Source: Neopestalotiopsis rosae | Lineage: Eukaryota > Ascomycota > Sordariomycetes > Amphisphaeriales > Sporocadaceae | Assembly (NCBI GenBank): GCA_023078685.1 | Contig: JALGAS010000003.1 | Location: 5,208,001 to 5,272,000, forward strand | Reading direction: 5' to 3' | Length of the DNA: 64,000 nucleotides | Shown here: positions 36,215 through 47,789 of the stretch, one piece after another | Layout: each line of letters begins with the position of its first letter | How positions within the stretch are numbered: the stretch's first letter is position 1 | Translations under genes and position numbers: made by a program | Notes under the pieces: generated by a model | What the model saw: the letters and a program-made list of their open reading frames with translations, nothing else | Told to the model about the DNA's origin: nothing | Database searches by the model: none

Positions 36215-36952
36215 GTTGGTGGACTGGCGATTATAGTAGTGACCTGCCCACGGCTAGCAGGTTCACCACCAATAGCGAGAAGTTGTTTTCAAGATCGAAA
36301 TCTTAGAGGATTTTGTCGGTGATTTTGCTATTGATGTAGAATCCTAAAGGCGACGATTCGAAGGTAGTTGACGGTGTAACGAACGTTTGTTAAGCTCTTG
36401 AGACTTGACTTTGTCCCCTAATTCCTCGACTTCGCACCCGTTTCCAGAAGAAGTGGAAATCGAAATGACGATGCCACACTCCCGTATCCCCTGTCGCCAG
36501 GGAAATGACAGCGCAACTGGCCAATCCCAAGGGGCCTAGACTGTGTATCGCTAGCAGACAGGCCCGTAAGTCATTTCGAAAGCTCGGGCCACATCCCCGT
36601 AACAGAGGCGTCCCTGGCTGCTGGTCAGCTAGTCCCCAGTTCTTTCACTTTCAACACGCCTGGGGCTTACCTAAGTTTAGTGCTGTTCTAGTGGAGGTAG
36701 CTGGGAGCTCCTCATTCAGCCTGCTGCAAGGCTGCAAGCTGTACGCGTAGGTAGTGTCATGGCAAGCTACCCTGCCTAGCAGCAACAACTGACCTCAGCC
36801 ATCAAACAGCTCCATCACCATCAGCCTTCCGCAATCATCATCCACACAACTAATCATCGACGACAACATCCGCATCAGATCCGGTCAATCACCTTTTTGA
36901 CGTCCATTTCGCATTTGATTTCGGCAGATCTGCGACATCACGACACTTCAGC
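36215..36952. promoter_or_regulatory. Divergent promoter region of stt4 and pre7
   Basis: 738 bp between two start codons pointing away from each other, so it must hold both promoters unless an unseen element intervenes. I saw no yeast-type proteasome control element (GGTGGCAAA) in it. The stretch just left of the pre7 start is rich in CATCA/ACAACA, as is usual for a fungal leader. Confidence 0.6.
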
Positions 36953-37824
36953 ATGGCCATGTTCAGCCAGAACCCTGTCCTGAACGGACCTAGCTATTCC
37001 TTCTCGGATGCACCAACTCAAGACCACGTCGATGGCTTCAGAGAACACCGTTTTAACCCGTAAGATCATCTTCGGCATCAGGTTCTCGTCTGTTGAGAGA
37101 TTTCAAAGCGATCCACTAACTGTTCTTGCCATGCAGATACTCTGACAATGGTGGCTCAACACTTGCCATTGCCGGCAAGGACTTCACCATCATGGCGGGC
37201 GACACACGTTTGACCTCGGGTTACAGCATTCTCACACGTCACGCCCCCAAGGTCTACAAGATTGGCGGCTCCAACTCTTCACAAGACGACGCCAACATTC
37301 TGCTATCCGTGGTCGGTTTCGCCGCCGACGGCGAAGCCCTCCAGGAGCGCCTCGACACCATTTGCAAGATGTACCGATACCGCCACAATAAGCCCATGTC
37401 GGTCGCAGCCTGCGCCAAGCGCCTCAGCACCATCATGTACCAGCGCCGTTTCTTCCCCTACTACGTCTACGCAATCTTGGGTGGTTTGGATGAGAACGGC
37501 CAGGGTGCAGTCTACAGCTACGACCCGGTTGGCAGCTACGAGAGGGAGCAGTGCAGAGCCGGTGGTGCCGCTTCAAGCTTGATCATGCCATTCCTGGACA
37601 ACCAGGTCAACTTCAAGAACCAGTATATTCCCGGAAGTGGCGTCGGCCATGCTCTGCAAGAGCGCGAGAGAAAGCCCCTGCCGCGAGAGGAGGTTGAGGT
37701 CTTGGTGAAGGATGCATTCGATTCGGCCGTAGAGAGACACATTGAGGTTGGTGATGGATTGCAGATGATGATCATTACAAAAGACGGCATTGAGGAGAAG
37801 ATCCTGCCTCTCAAGAGAGATTAA
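36953..37824 (+). CDS. pre7: 20S proteasome subunit beta-6 (PRE7/PSMB1)
   Basis: Structural beta subunit of the 20S proteasome core. Two exons, 36953-37059 and 37137-37824, give 264 aa; the donor is GTAAGA and the acceptor ATGCAG with a branch-like CACTAAC upstream. The matches to yeast Pre7 are close: NPYSDNGGSTLAIAGKDF, FFPYYVYAILGGLDENGQG, YDPVGSYEREQCRAGGAA and MPFLDNQVNFKNQY. The position after the GG pair is Ser rather than the catalytic Thr of active beta subunits, in line with beta-6 being non-catalytic. The first exon encodes the propeptide and N-terminal extension. A second in-frame ATG lies two codons on. Confidence 0.97.
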
Positions 37825-40800
37825 GAGGCGGGAACTGCAAGCTGGACCGGCCAGATGGATATCCAAGCATTGTACTTATATCTACGATAGAGATGCACGA
37901 ATAACAAGCTCAATGAAGTCACTTCTCTCATGCATCGACTCACCTGGAACAGTCACTAACAGCCGAAGCATTACTTGATTCGAAGCGACTCAATCACGTA
38001 GTGCTACTTGCCACGTTAAAAGAGAAAAATATCGTCATGGTATCATGGCATCACCAAAACCCAAAGATGATCCGTCAAAAACTCAATGATTCGTATCGAA
38101 GCAGGCGTGGAATACACTGGAAACATTATGCCAAAATACTCAGCAGCAAGATCCAATACGCTAGCACAGATTACTCAGCTATATTATGTAGCCAACTTTG
38201 ATCGTGTTCTCAAGAATGCTTTGCCTGAAATATTCGTTTTCTTGCCGCTTTCCGGATGCTGAAGAAGCAATTGGAACCTCGGATGCATTAAATAGGTAAG
38301 TTACGAATCCATACTGTTGTCCACGAATTGTGAGTCCCGTGTTTTTCTTCCATTGTTGCGAACCTGTCATTCAAATACGACGCCAATTTTCACCACGCAA
38401 GCCGCAAATCATCGAAGATTTTTTATATATACACGGATTTTGATATGAGCCTTCTGTATGAAATCACGCAATCAATCTGCTGAAGCCTCTCACCAGTAGT
38501 ATTGGTAGCCGCTGAGAAGATGGCAATCACCCGGCCAAAGCTGTGCAAGCCACGTGAAATTCTCGTTTTCTCGATTGTCAATTTGGAACCGTAATACATG
38601 GGTGTCGAATCAAGACTTTGAGCAATGTTCCTAAGAATTCTGGCCTTTTACCTTGTACCCGATCAATCGACCAACCCCTGGATGAACGGACCGACACTAA
38701 GCTTTCAAGTTAAAGGGCGGCTCTGATACAGCCCGCATGCACATCGCACAATCCTGGAAACAGGTTGGTCGATACAATGGGCTCTCATGCGTGCTCCTAA
38801 TTCTGCTTCGTCGTTCTCCTTGACTTTGCTCAAGTCTTTCGTGTCCAGATTAGGCATTGGCACCAAAACCATCCAGCGCAATCGCGCCCCTTCTGCAGCG
38901 GTCTGCCAGCGCGTCCATCATGGAAGGACTTCCAACGTAGTGCGAAGAGTACGAACAATGACACTCAAGACGTGATTTATGATAGGCAGTATGTGTGTAG
39001 ACAACCTAGTCTCCAGGAGGCGAATCGCCCAGATGTTCTTGCATAGACCTTGGCGCCCATGATGGATAGAAAAAGACGAGGGGCGGTGGTTAATCAAAAA
39101 GACGACGAGCTCTTGTACATATTCTATTTTTTTGAAGGATAACCCTCCATGTAATGGTGAAATTGTCTACAGGGTCATATTCCATGTGAGGGGCGATGAG
39201 TAGGGAAAACCTAACGCCCTTATACTTCCCAGACTACCAGGTGAACGTGAGAGTGGCAACGAACCACTTGGGTCATTTTCCACAAGAACTCGTCTTGTAA
39301 ATCACACTTCTATACAAAATCCGTTATTTGGAATCAAACTTCATTATAGAAGATCGACAGCCTCTGATGAAAGTTGCCACAATGGACATTTTGGCCGGAG
39401 GCAACCAGGAAAAAAGTCATCGCTACGTCCAGGTGGGTTTTCGGGAATTGGGCGAGAACTGGTATCATCGCCAAAAGGCACCAAAAGCCAGTGTGTTTTG
39501 GAAATTGATCTGCAGGAAGGGATCCCCACAGTCAAAGAAAGTAGACACGGGTTTTTCGAACCACACATGGGGGTTCCATCGTGGTCGTAGTAGTAGTGAT
39601 GACCTGGCGGATTTTTCGAGCTCCCGCCCGTGAGATCAGTTGTTGGGGTATTGGAAATTTTTGAGTTCAGGTGCAGGCCAGGCTCGAAAGAGGAGGGCTT
39701 CACGATCTGTAATACACAGTCGTTTTCTTCCTTCTGATTCTTTCCTTTTTCTTTTCTGGCTTGTGGGATTCGCCAGTGTTTGTAGCGCCACGCCGTGTAT
39801 TAATGCAGAGATGGCCAATTAGTGTGATGACACGTCGGCGTGTGAATGCATTGTCAGTTCTGGGTTCGGCTTGACCCATGGCCAAAGTACCTGAAGGGAA
39901 TGTCCAAGTCTGTTACGAGTTACACACCCCCTTTCATGTCTCTTGACGGGGTGGCTAATCGTAGCTGGTACAAGAGCCCGTACAGAAATACATGAGGCTG
40001 GTCAAAGGTGGACACCGTTGCATTATCGTCTTTCGGCCAGCGGTTGAACAAGAGCCCATGATGTGACAAACTGATCCCGTTGACTGTACTTCGGTACTGG
40101 AGTGCGATATTGCTCGAACTGAGAGAAGGAAAAAGACAGGGAAGAAGATAGAACAAGGCCTTGATCGATTGCCCAGACCTATACCCGAGCTCCTCAGGTT
40201 TCCATATGCGCTCAACTACCTAGAAGTATGGCAGATTTACTACAATACTGCCATCGACTGGGATGATTCATTGGAGGCAGTGACTTCACGTGAACTTGGC
40301 GTCTCAATAGTATCCTGCACATCAAGTGGTACGCGATGCCCCATGTCCACTGAGGCAGCAGTCCATGTCGTCAAGTGGGGGTTAGGGAGCAAAATAAGAT
40401 GCTTCAGAGCATGCCTTTGGAGGAATTGTTGTTCTCTCGCACCGCGCCGTTGGTACCAGTGGATCACTATGCACCTGCTAATGATCACTGGACCAGGAGT
40501 GTCAAGTACCTGCCTCTGGAAGATGCGGTCGGTACCCAGGCTTTTTATCTCCTCTACGACAAGGTATTTTTGGGAGAGTAAGTGTCCTTCTACAAGGAAT
40601 TGTAAGTACCTGTTTGAATTGTAAGTCAAGAAGACGACAATATCATATCATCCACGTGAACATGGATCCACAATTAGTGCCTGGTGGACACCCATGGACA
40701 AGGAGATGTCGTCTCGGAGCGCGATTGGTTTGCCACCTTAATATACAATCACGAAGCTCGAAAGAACACGCACTTATGTAATTGTGCGAAAGTTTTTTTT

Positions 40801-43800
40801 GGTCGAATCTTTCCGAGCTAAAGAATGATGGGGGCAATTTTGCGGAGGCAAAAACAAAACTGCAATGACATTCATTACATGCAGAAAATGGAATCGCATG
40901 GCTACTGCCACGTTTGTACCACATGGCGCGAGTGAGGCAAGAGAGTTACAAGCTGCCTCAGTCGGCGGAAAGTCCCATGGCAGTAGAAAGGCACAAGGTT
41001 TCTGGGGAACTTCTTATCGTCGAGTGGCATATGCCAAGTATCCCGTCTCGCAGCAAGCATTAATGACCTTCTGGTACAAACATGCATAGACAACAGGCAT
41101 GGCTTGTTTAACCATAAACCATGGTGAACAGCATTGACCACTCGATTTGAACATCAGATGGTATAGAGCACAGGCACTCATAGGGGAATTCACTGTACGC
41201 GTCGGGTGTCGCCAATCGCTTGGAGATATGAACCAAGTCGTGCCAACAATTCCTTGACGCCACAATGGAACAGCCCTGGACGATCTCCGAAAGGGCGCCA
41301 AGCTATTTTTATTATTCCTAGAGAAGAGACCTTTTCTTACAAAGCAATGTGGGTTGAGAAGGGGAAAACTTTCGTAGCCCTTCGGAGCAGAGTGTCCATG
41401 GCCCCAACGCCATGACAAACTAAAAAAGGGAATCGATGTATCATTGTGCCAATGAAAGCCGAAGTTTGGGAGGGATTGAAGATAGTGAGTATTGTAAGAA
41501 GAGACGCTATTACCGCTGTGCTGGTAAAACGCCTTGCAGAAGGATCGTCCGTTTCGTCAGCAATTCTTTTCTTCTTTCTTTCCCTTTGCGAGGCAGCAAA
41601 TGATACTAAAGTTGGCAGCTGAAGAACTTTCCCTGTTTCGACCGAGTATGGACCGGGCTTTTCAATTTGCAAATGGCCATGACCTCTCGGGAAAATTATT
41701 TACGAGATCGACGTTGTGGGAATAACAAAACAAAAGCACGACGCATTGCCAATGATTTTGGGGGAGACTACCTCCTTATAAAGGTACTCTTGGTGTTTCA
41801 TGTTGGGGGCGCGTTCAAGGTCTGCAAGATCTGCGGGAGATAAATTGATGGGCACTTAGCAAGACGACGGAAATGTGTGATATTTGATGAAATGTCAAAA
41901 CTCGGCCCGGCGACATTCAACTCCCCGCTAACGCCTCTGGTTGGTATTTTGTGAATTATAATCATTGTGAACGCCTTTCTCACGAGAGAGTCATTTTGGT
42001 CCACAAACGGAACAGGCCTGCCGACGGGCTTAACCGTTCATGGGGTCGGTATCAATGGCATCATGAAATCGAGATCGGAATCCGAGCCTTTGGCGTCCAC
42101 AAGAGAATGGGGTATTTTATGGGATTGTTGGTCACTGGCTCGACTGGCTCGACTGGCTCTTGGCTGGTCAACGGCTCGGCCGTTTTTTTCTTTACTGGGT
42201 GAGAACAGCCCAGAAAAAAAAGCCACGTTTGCACCAAGTAGGCATGGACTTGTTGCTGGGGTGTGTGAAATGACCACAGATGACTGATGGCTGACTAGGA
42301 CTGCTGCTACTGGCGTTCCGTCCATGACCGGTCAAGTACTAGTTCAACGGCCTAGGATATACATGATCAATTATGCGAAAAAGAGAGCCACTTTACCCCA
42401 TGTTCATCGGAGGCGTCGTCTGTGGAAATAAAGAAAAGCCACCGCCAACTGTTTGGTTATTTGAAATGGCAGATGTGGTCGGCTCAAGGGTCACGTTGCC
42501 CACTGTTGTGAAAGGCCTCTTCTCCATCTTCCGGGTCATCAAAGGAACAGCTCTAGGCGGCCGATCATGCATACGTCTTGGGGCAGGAAAATTCCTCTGG
42601 GTGCTGTGCTATGTTAAGAAAAGTATCATGACTGATAAGTGTCGGTGGGGTCCAGGCCAATGTTTAAGATGCAGTGGCAGCCAAAGGTTTTCTGGCAATA
42701 TCTGCAGGTCATCGAGATGATGCTCGTACACCTTCTTTTTGACTAGTTCCCGAATCCATCAGAGGCCAGATATGGCAGCTCGAACAAGCATAGCTCCAGC
42801 CTGATGACTGGATGACACGGACAGTAAAGAGGGGACGAAAATTTCCCGAGTCCCCCAGCCATGGACCGTGTCACTTGTAATCCTTTTTGGGTGTGCCAAT
42901 GTATAGATAGATCTTAAGTAGCGGTGGGGAAAAGCTAGAATATGCACTGACTGCTCTTGTGCTCATTTTCAAGCAAAGTCCAAGACCAAGCCCAGCGTCT
43001 ACATGGTACGCAAGCGACACTTGCTGGATCCAGCACAACGGCTGGGCTTGACGTGAATGCCGCAGGCTGGCAGGCAAGCAGGCAGGTTGGCAGGCACATA
43101 ACAGACAGGCTAATTAGGCGCCCTGGCTATTCGCTTTGATAGGCCGGAATGGCCAGCATGGTGCCATAGGAAAGCTCGCTAGTGCAGACACATCTCGGAC
43201 GTTTCCATTCAAGGCTTGGCCTAGCCCATCAGGAGTTATTGAGTACCGTTGGCAGCACTAGAGGTTGGAGTGTGTGTGTATCGTTGAGCCCGTCTCCCGG
43301 GACAGACAAGGCCGGGGCCACACTACTGGGACTACATACGCAGAATGTCATGATCTATAGGCAACAGTGATGTTCCTACCGGGATCTGGTTCTATGTTGA
43401 TCATCGAGCGAAAAAGGAGGCGAGTATGCAAACGAAGGAAGAAGATGCTATTGGATGCCGGAGGCCAGCACACGACTGTGCTCATAGGGCAGTAGGGCGT
43501 AAAGGCCAAAGCATGATTCCAGTAATGCCGTTGGACTACTTTCGTGCCTGAGATTACAGAGTGCTTGCAGCGACAAGCTCTGCGCTACCTGCTGCTTCTC
43601 ATTGGACAATTGCCTATAAGGCGCCCGGCTGGCCGAAGACGTAGCAGTAGTCGCATGGTGGCGAAACGTCTTTTTTTTTCTCCCTCCCACTTAGTTTTGG
43701 CTATATCCTAGTGGCGTAAGGTCTGATGCAGATATCAGGTCATTCAATATGTCCAATTCAGGGTCCAAGGGTCGAAAGGAAGCAAGTATCAAGGTAACTG

Positions 43801-46800
43801 GCGATAGCCGCTACTATTCGCGTCAAGACAAATAGATATTCACGGCGGCGTGTGGGAAGCGAACAGTTCCGAAAATGGGTGACAAGTCCGTGGTTTACTT
43901 TCCGAGTGACTCTCGGGGTGTCCGGATGTGACAAGATGTTTTGTATGCAAAGAGGGATGTTTGAGGGACTGCGGCTCTGCTGATCGGCAGCCGACATGAA
44001 AAATCTGAAGGGCTGAGGGCAGAATACGATGCCAAATACGCAGATAATCTGTGATAGCATGCGAGCATCCAGTGGTTTCCTGGGGATTGGGGGTGGTTTT
44101 CGGGTGGCAAATAGAACAAATTTACCCATGTACGTTCCTGTTCGATGGGTAGCGGCATTGGCAGCTGCAGCGGGTGCGTTTGAGGCTGAGCACTGCAGGC
44201 ATGTCGATCACAGCGCCGGTACTATGGTTGTCCGCCAGCCAGCCCGTTCCGTCCCTTCGGCAGGCATTAAATGATAGTGAGATGCCCAGATGCGTGCCAA
44301 AAAATGATCTTATGATGGCAATCCGGCAAATAGATGAAGCCGTCCCATATGTACCTACTTTGCACCATTTTGCGCGGGAACTATGCGAGAAACAGCGCAA
44401 TTGGGCTCATTAAGCATCACTCGCAATTGTTGTGCTGTAGCATCATACTTTGCGCTTGCAAATCTTGATTGGGAATTAAAGTTCTCGATCTTCTAGGATC
44501 GGAGTTTTTCGCGGAGCAGATCCTGCGGGCACGACAATCATCATATAACCGTTTTGGTTGAACCCCATCACAAACCAGCACATACGGGAGCAGACTCTAG
44601 ATAATCAATATCTAATAATAAGATCTGATAGAAAGATAGAGAAAGAATTTCGTCAGCATTCAAGGTATCGGCATATAAGCGAATCTGTGGTTGCAGAAAA
44701 GGGTCGCATTGATTCGGGTAAAGTGTGGCTGGTGGATAACATGCATGTGGCTGAAACTGGAGTAGTGGGAGCGAGACAAGCAAGGGTCTTGGGGAACATT
44801 CGTGCCAGTGATTGCAGATCCCTCCAAGGAAGGCACTGATTGCCGTAACCTACCTGCCATGCCAACTAAAAATAAAGAAAAGATTCTGCACAACGAACCA
44901 CTTGGCTTGCATCGAAGAACAATTAATTAATTCATTACAAGAAAAAGAGACTTACAATAGCGAACAAGAGCGAACAAGCACCGACAAATGCCGACGACTA
45001 CGACTACGTCTACAACTTACGTTGCGACTCGACTCGTACGTACAGCCTACTACGTACAAGTACATACACTACAAATCAGGGGAGATCGGCACAGAAATGG
45101 CGTCGTTCGCAACGGGGAAAGCTCTGCGCAGCTTCTCCACATATGACGCCAGAGCCTTTTTCTTAGCAATGGCATTTCTGCAGATTCCCATCCCCGGCCG
45201 AACGGCCAAGGTTGCGAACCCCATCTTTTCATGACGTCGATCTTGGACTAATTCGGCCGACGACGATGTCATCTCTGCCGTCTTGGACACGAACGCATCT
45301 TAATTCAAGCATAAGCCAGCTCTGCTAGGTGCGAGAATTGGATCAAAGTCTCTGATGGTGAGAAGAAATTTCATTCCGCCGTATCGTATGTATCTGGGCC
45401 TGGTTGCGACAAAGATTTTTTGAAGGGTTTACAAAGTACCGGCTTGACCGACAACGACGACGGGTTCCAGTCCGTTCTACTATCCCCCACGCAGTTCGTT
45501 CTCGGCGACATTGATTCCCGCATCGAGTTCTCGGAGAGTGGATGTGGATTCCAGCACAAAAAATCGACCTGGACAAGCCAAGTGTCTGCCAAGTGGGGGC
45601 TTCACTATTACAAACCACCACCACCACGCCCACAATGGAGCCATTGACGACATTAAGGACGCGCCTAACGAGCCGTGTGTAAGCTACCGGCGGATAACGC
45701 TCTGACGTTTTTTTGTTAATTGCAGCATCTCCGGCCACGGGAACTTCTTCCACTGTAGATGCTAATAAGGTATACTACCACTAACCAAACACCACTACTA
45801 CGTACACACCATACGACAGACGATTGATTCCCACTACGGAGACCCGGCGGACTTGCGTGGGTGTGGATGCTGTCGAGTATACCATTACCCACGTCTACTC
45901 TGTAAATGACCGCGAGCGTCTCACTAACGCACCACTGGTACCTGGCTCCCGGAGATTCAAATGATAGACTGGACTTGAATTGCCACGGACTATTGCTTTG
46001 CTTGCTTTTCAATCTTGTCCGCTAGAGCTGGGTTTATTGCGCTTTTCCACCCCTTCAATCTTTTCTTCATCAGTATGCAGAGCCCAGCCTAGGTATGCCG
46101 ACTTGTACTACTGCGTGCGCGCGCGCGCATCGAGCGCATCTGTCTGTCGACAAGAACGACAGACGACTACCTGGACCCTGCTTCCGGTATCATCATCTAA
46201 AAACAGACCTCAGATAGCCCACATGGCTCGCGCAGCAATATCCAAAAAGAGTTGATCGTAGCCGCGCTCGTCTCTCATGTTGCCATGGATTGTTTGGTGC
46301 CCCGTTCGACTATTGCTTTGGCTGGGCCGGTCCTGGTAGGAGACCCCTGGACCCTGGACTCTGAGTCGAGCCGTCGGGAAGTACCGCCCATTCTACGGCA
46401 CCGCATCTCACGGTCTCTCGTTCTCTCTGGACGGTTCCTGGATTGACGTATAGCCAGCGTCATCATTTTTGCCAACAATCAATTGTTCTCTGCTGCGCGG
46501 ACAATTCTTGACCATGCCAGCTTGATGGGTTTTATCCAGTTACTGTAGCTAGTGCTCTGCGCGCGCAACATTGTTCTCCCTGGCCATGAACAATTGGTTG
46601 CACCATGATGCCCATCCATTATTGCCATGGTTCAAGATGCGTAATTAGCTTTGCCATTCAGCAAAAGCATGCCAGCATGCCGCCCGGCAAGGTACAAACC
46701 TAAGCAGGCCCAGAACAAGTGTGGCTGAGGAAGGGCCAGTATTATGGTGTGGTTTTGGCTGTCAAAAAAACCGCTTCCAAGTGCCAGGCTCGTCCTCCTG

Positions 46801-47789
46801 CTTGGCTACCCTACTGCTGGTGCGGTTGTGCGACCCGGGCCCGGGTGGCAAATCAGCAAGACAACGCGGGTTAGGTGCTAATGCAAATTACCACATTGGC
46901 AACCCCCGGCTTTCTTTCTCTTGACAAACTGTGGCTTTTCTCAACTCCGTTCACCTCATTGGCTCCTGCATGGCCCCCAGGGGACTGGGGGCTCCAACTT
47001 CTTTCTACACAAGATCGTCACTCTCTCTGGTTCCCTGCCTTACTCTTCCAACCCTGGCATGGTCAAGGACCACAAATGGAGCCCTATGGCCTACCCAAGC
47101 TACCAGCATCCGCCGGGTCGCGACTCGTCGGTACCTGTCCAGTCCCTGCTCGGGGAAACATGGCCCTGACGTGGGTCATTCTTCTTGTCATCTCATACCT
47201 AATGTAGAGCCCATAGCACTTCGGGTAGCTAGCTTCAATGAGAGGCAAATGATAGTCGGCTTGCACATGTCTCCCCAAATTTAGTCACACCTCGTCTTTC
47301 TACTTACTAGACTCCCGGTCTGTATTTTCGCCTCCCGCCTTGGACTTCCTATCTAGATACTATTCTTCCTAAACCACCTGCATATACTCTATACTCTCAG
47401 CGGCCTCCCATCAGACATACCTCGGACAGTGATACTGTTGGACTGTCCGTCTTGCCATACCGTCGTCTGGTCACTCAACACTTCCAGAACCCTGGAGAAT
47501 CACTCTAGACGGAGGAGCACTTACACGCAACCCTGTAAACAGAGGCTTCGGCACTCATCGTTGCCGATACTCTTCCCCATTGAAAGCCCTATCACACCCT
47601 TGCCCAGGCTCAGCCATTGGGGTTTTCTACGCCACACCGCTTTCGAGGGTTATTGTTAGCACTATCCACGATTTTATATCTCTCAGTTTCCGCCGCGTTA
47701 ATTCTCTGGAGTTATAGCATACCTCCAGCACAACTACAGGACTTCATCTCTCTCAAGTCAACAAGAACTTGTGCTGCTGGTCAGGCCAA
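37825..47789. other. Gene-free stretch of about 10 kb
   Basis: No open frame longer than about 150 codons, and none with a recognisable domain or a consistent exon series. Composition is mixed rather than uniformly AT-rich, so a heavily RIP-mutated transposon is not obvious. It contains short tandem GC-rich repeats: CTGGCTCGA units at about 42135-42160, AGGCAGG-like units at about 43066-43092 and an alternating GC run at about 46113-46128. The right end must contain the promoter and probably a long leader for the YTH gene. Confidence 0.5.
46113..46128. repeat. Alternating GC run
   Basis: A short alternating CG/GC stretch (GTGCGCGCGCGCGC), a potential Z-DNA-forming sequence about 1.7 kb upstream of the YTH gene. 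Confidence 0.7.

Noticed and set aside
40169..40629. Overlapping 151- and 129-codon frames on opposite strands
   Set aside because: Neither has a recognisable domain nor consistent flanking splice sites.
44812..45234. 140-codon + frame upstream of the YTH gene
   Set aside because: Repetitive Arg/Thr/Leu codons from ACG/CGA-rich sequence; more like leader or promoter DNA than protein.
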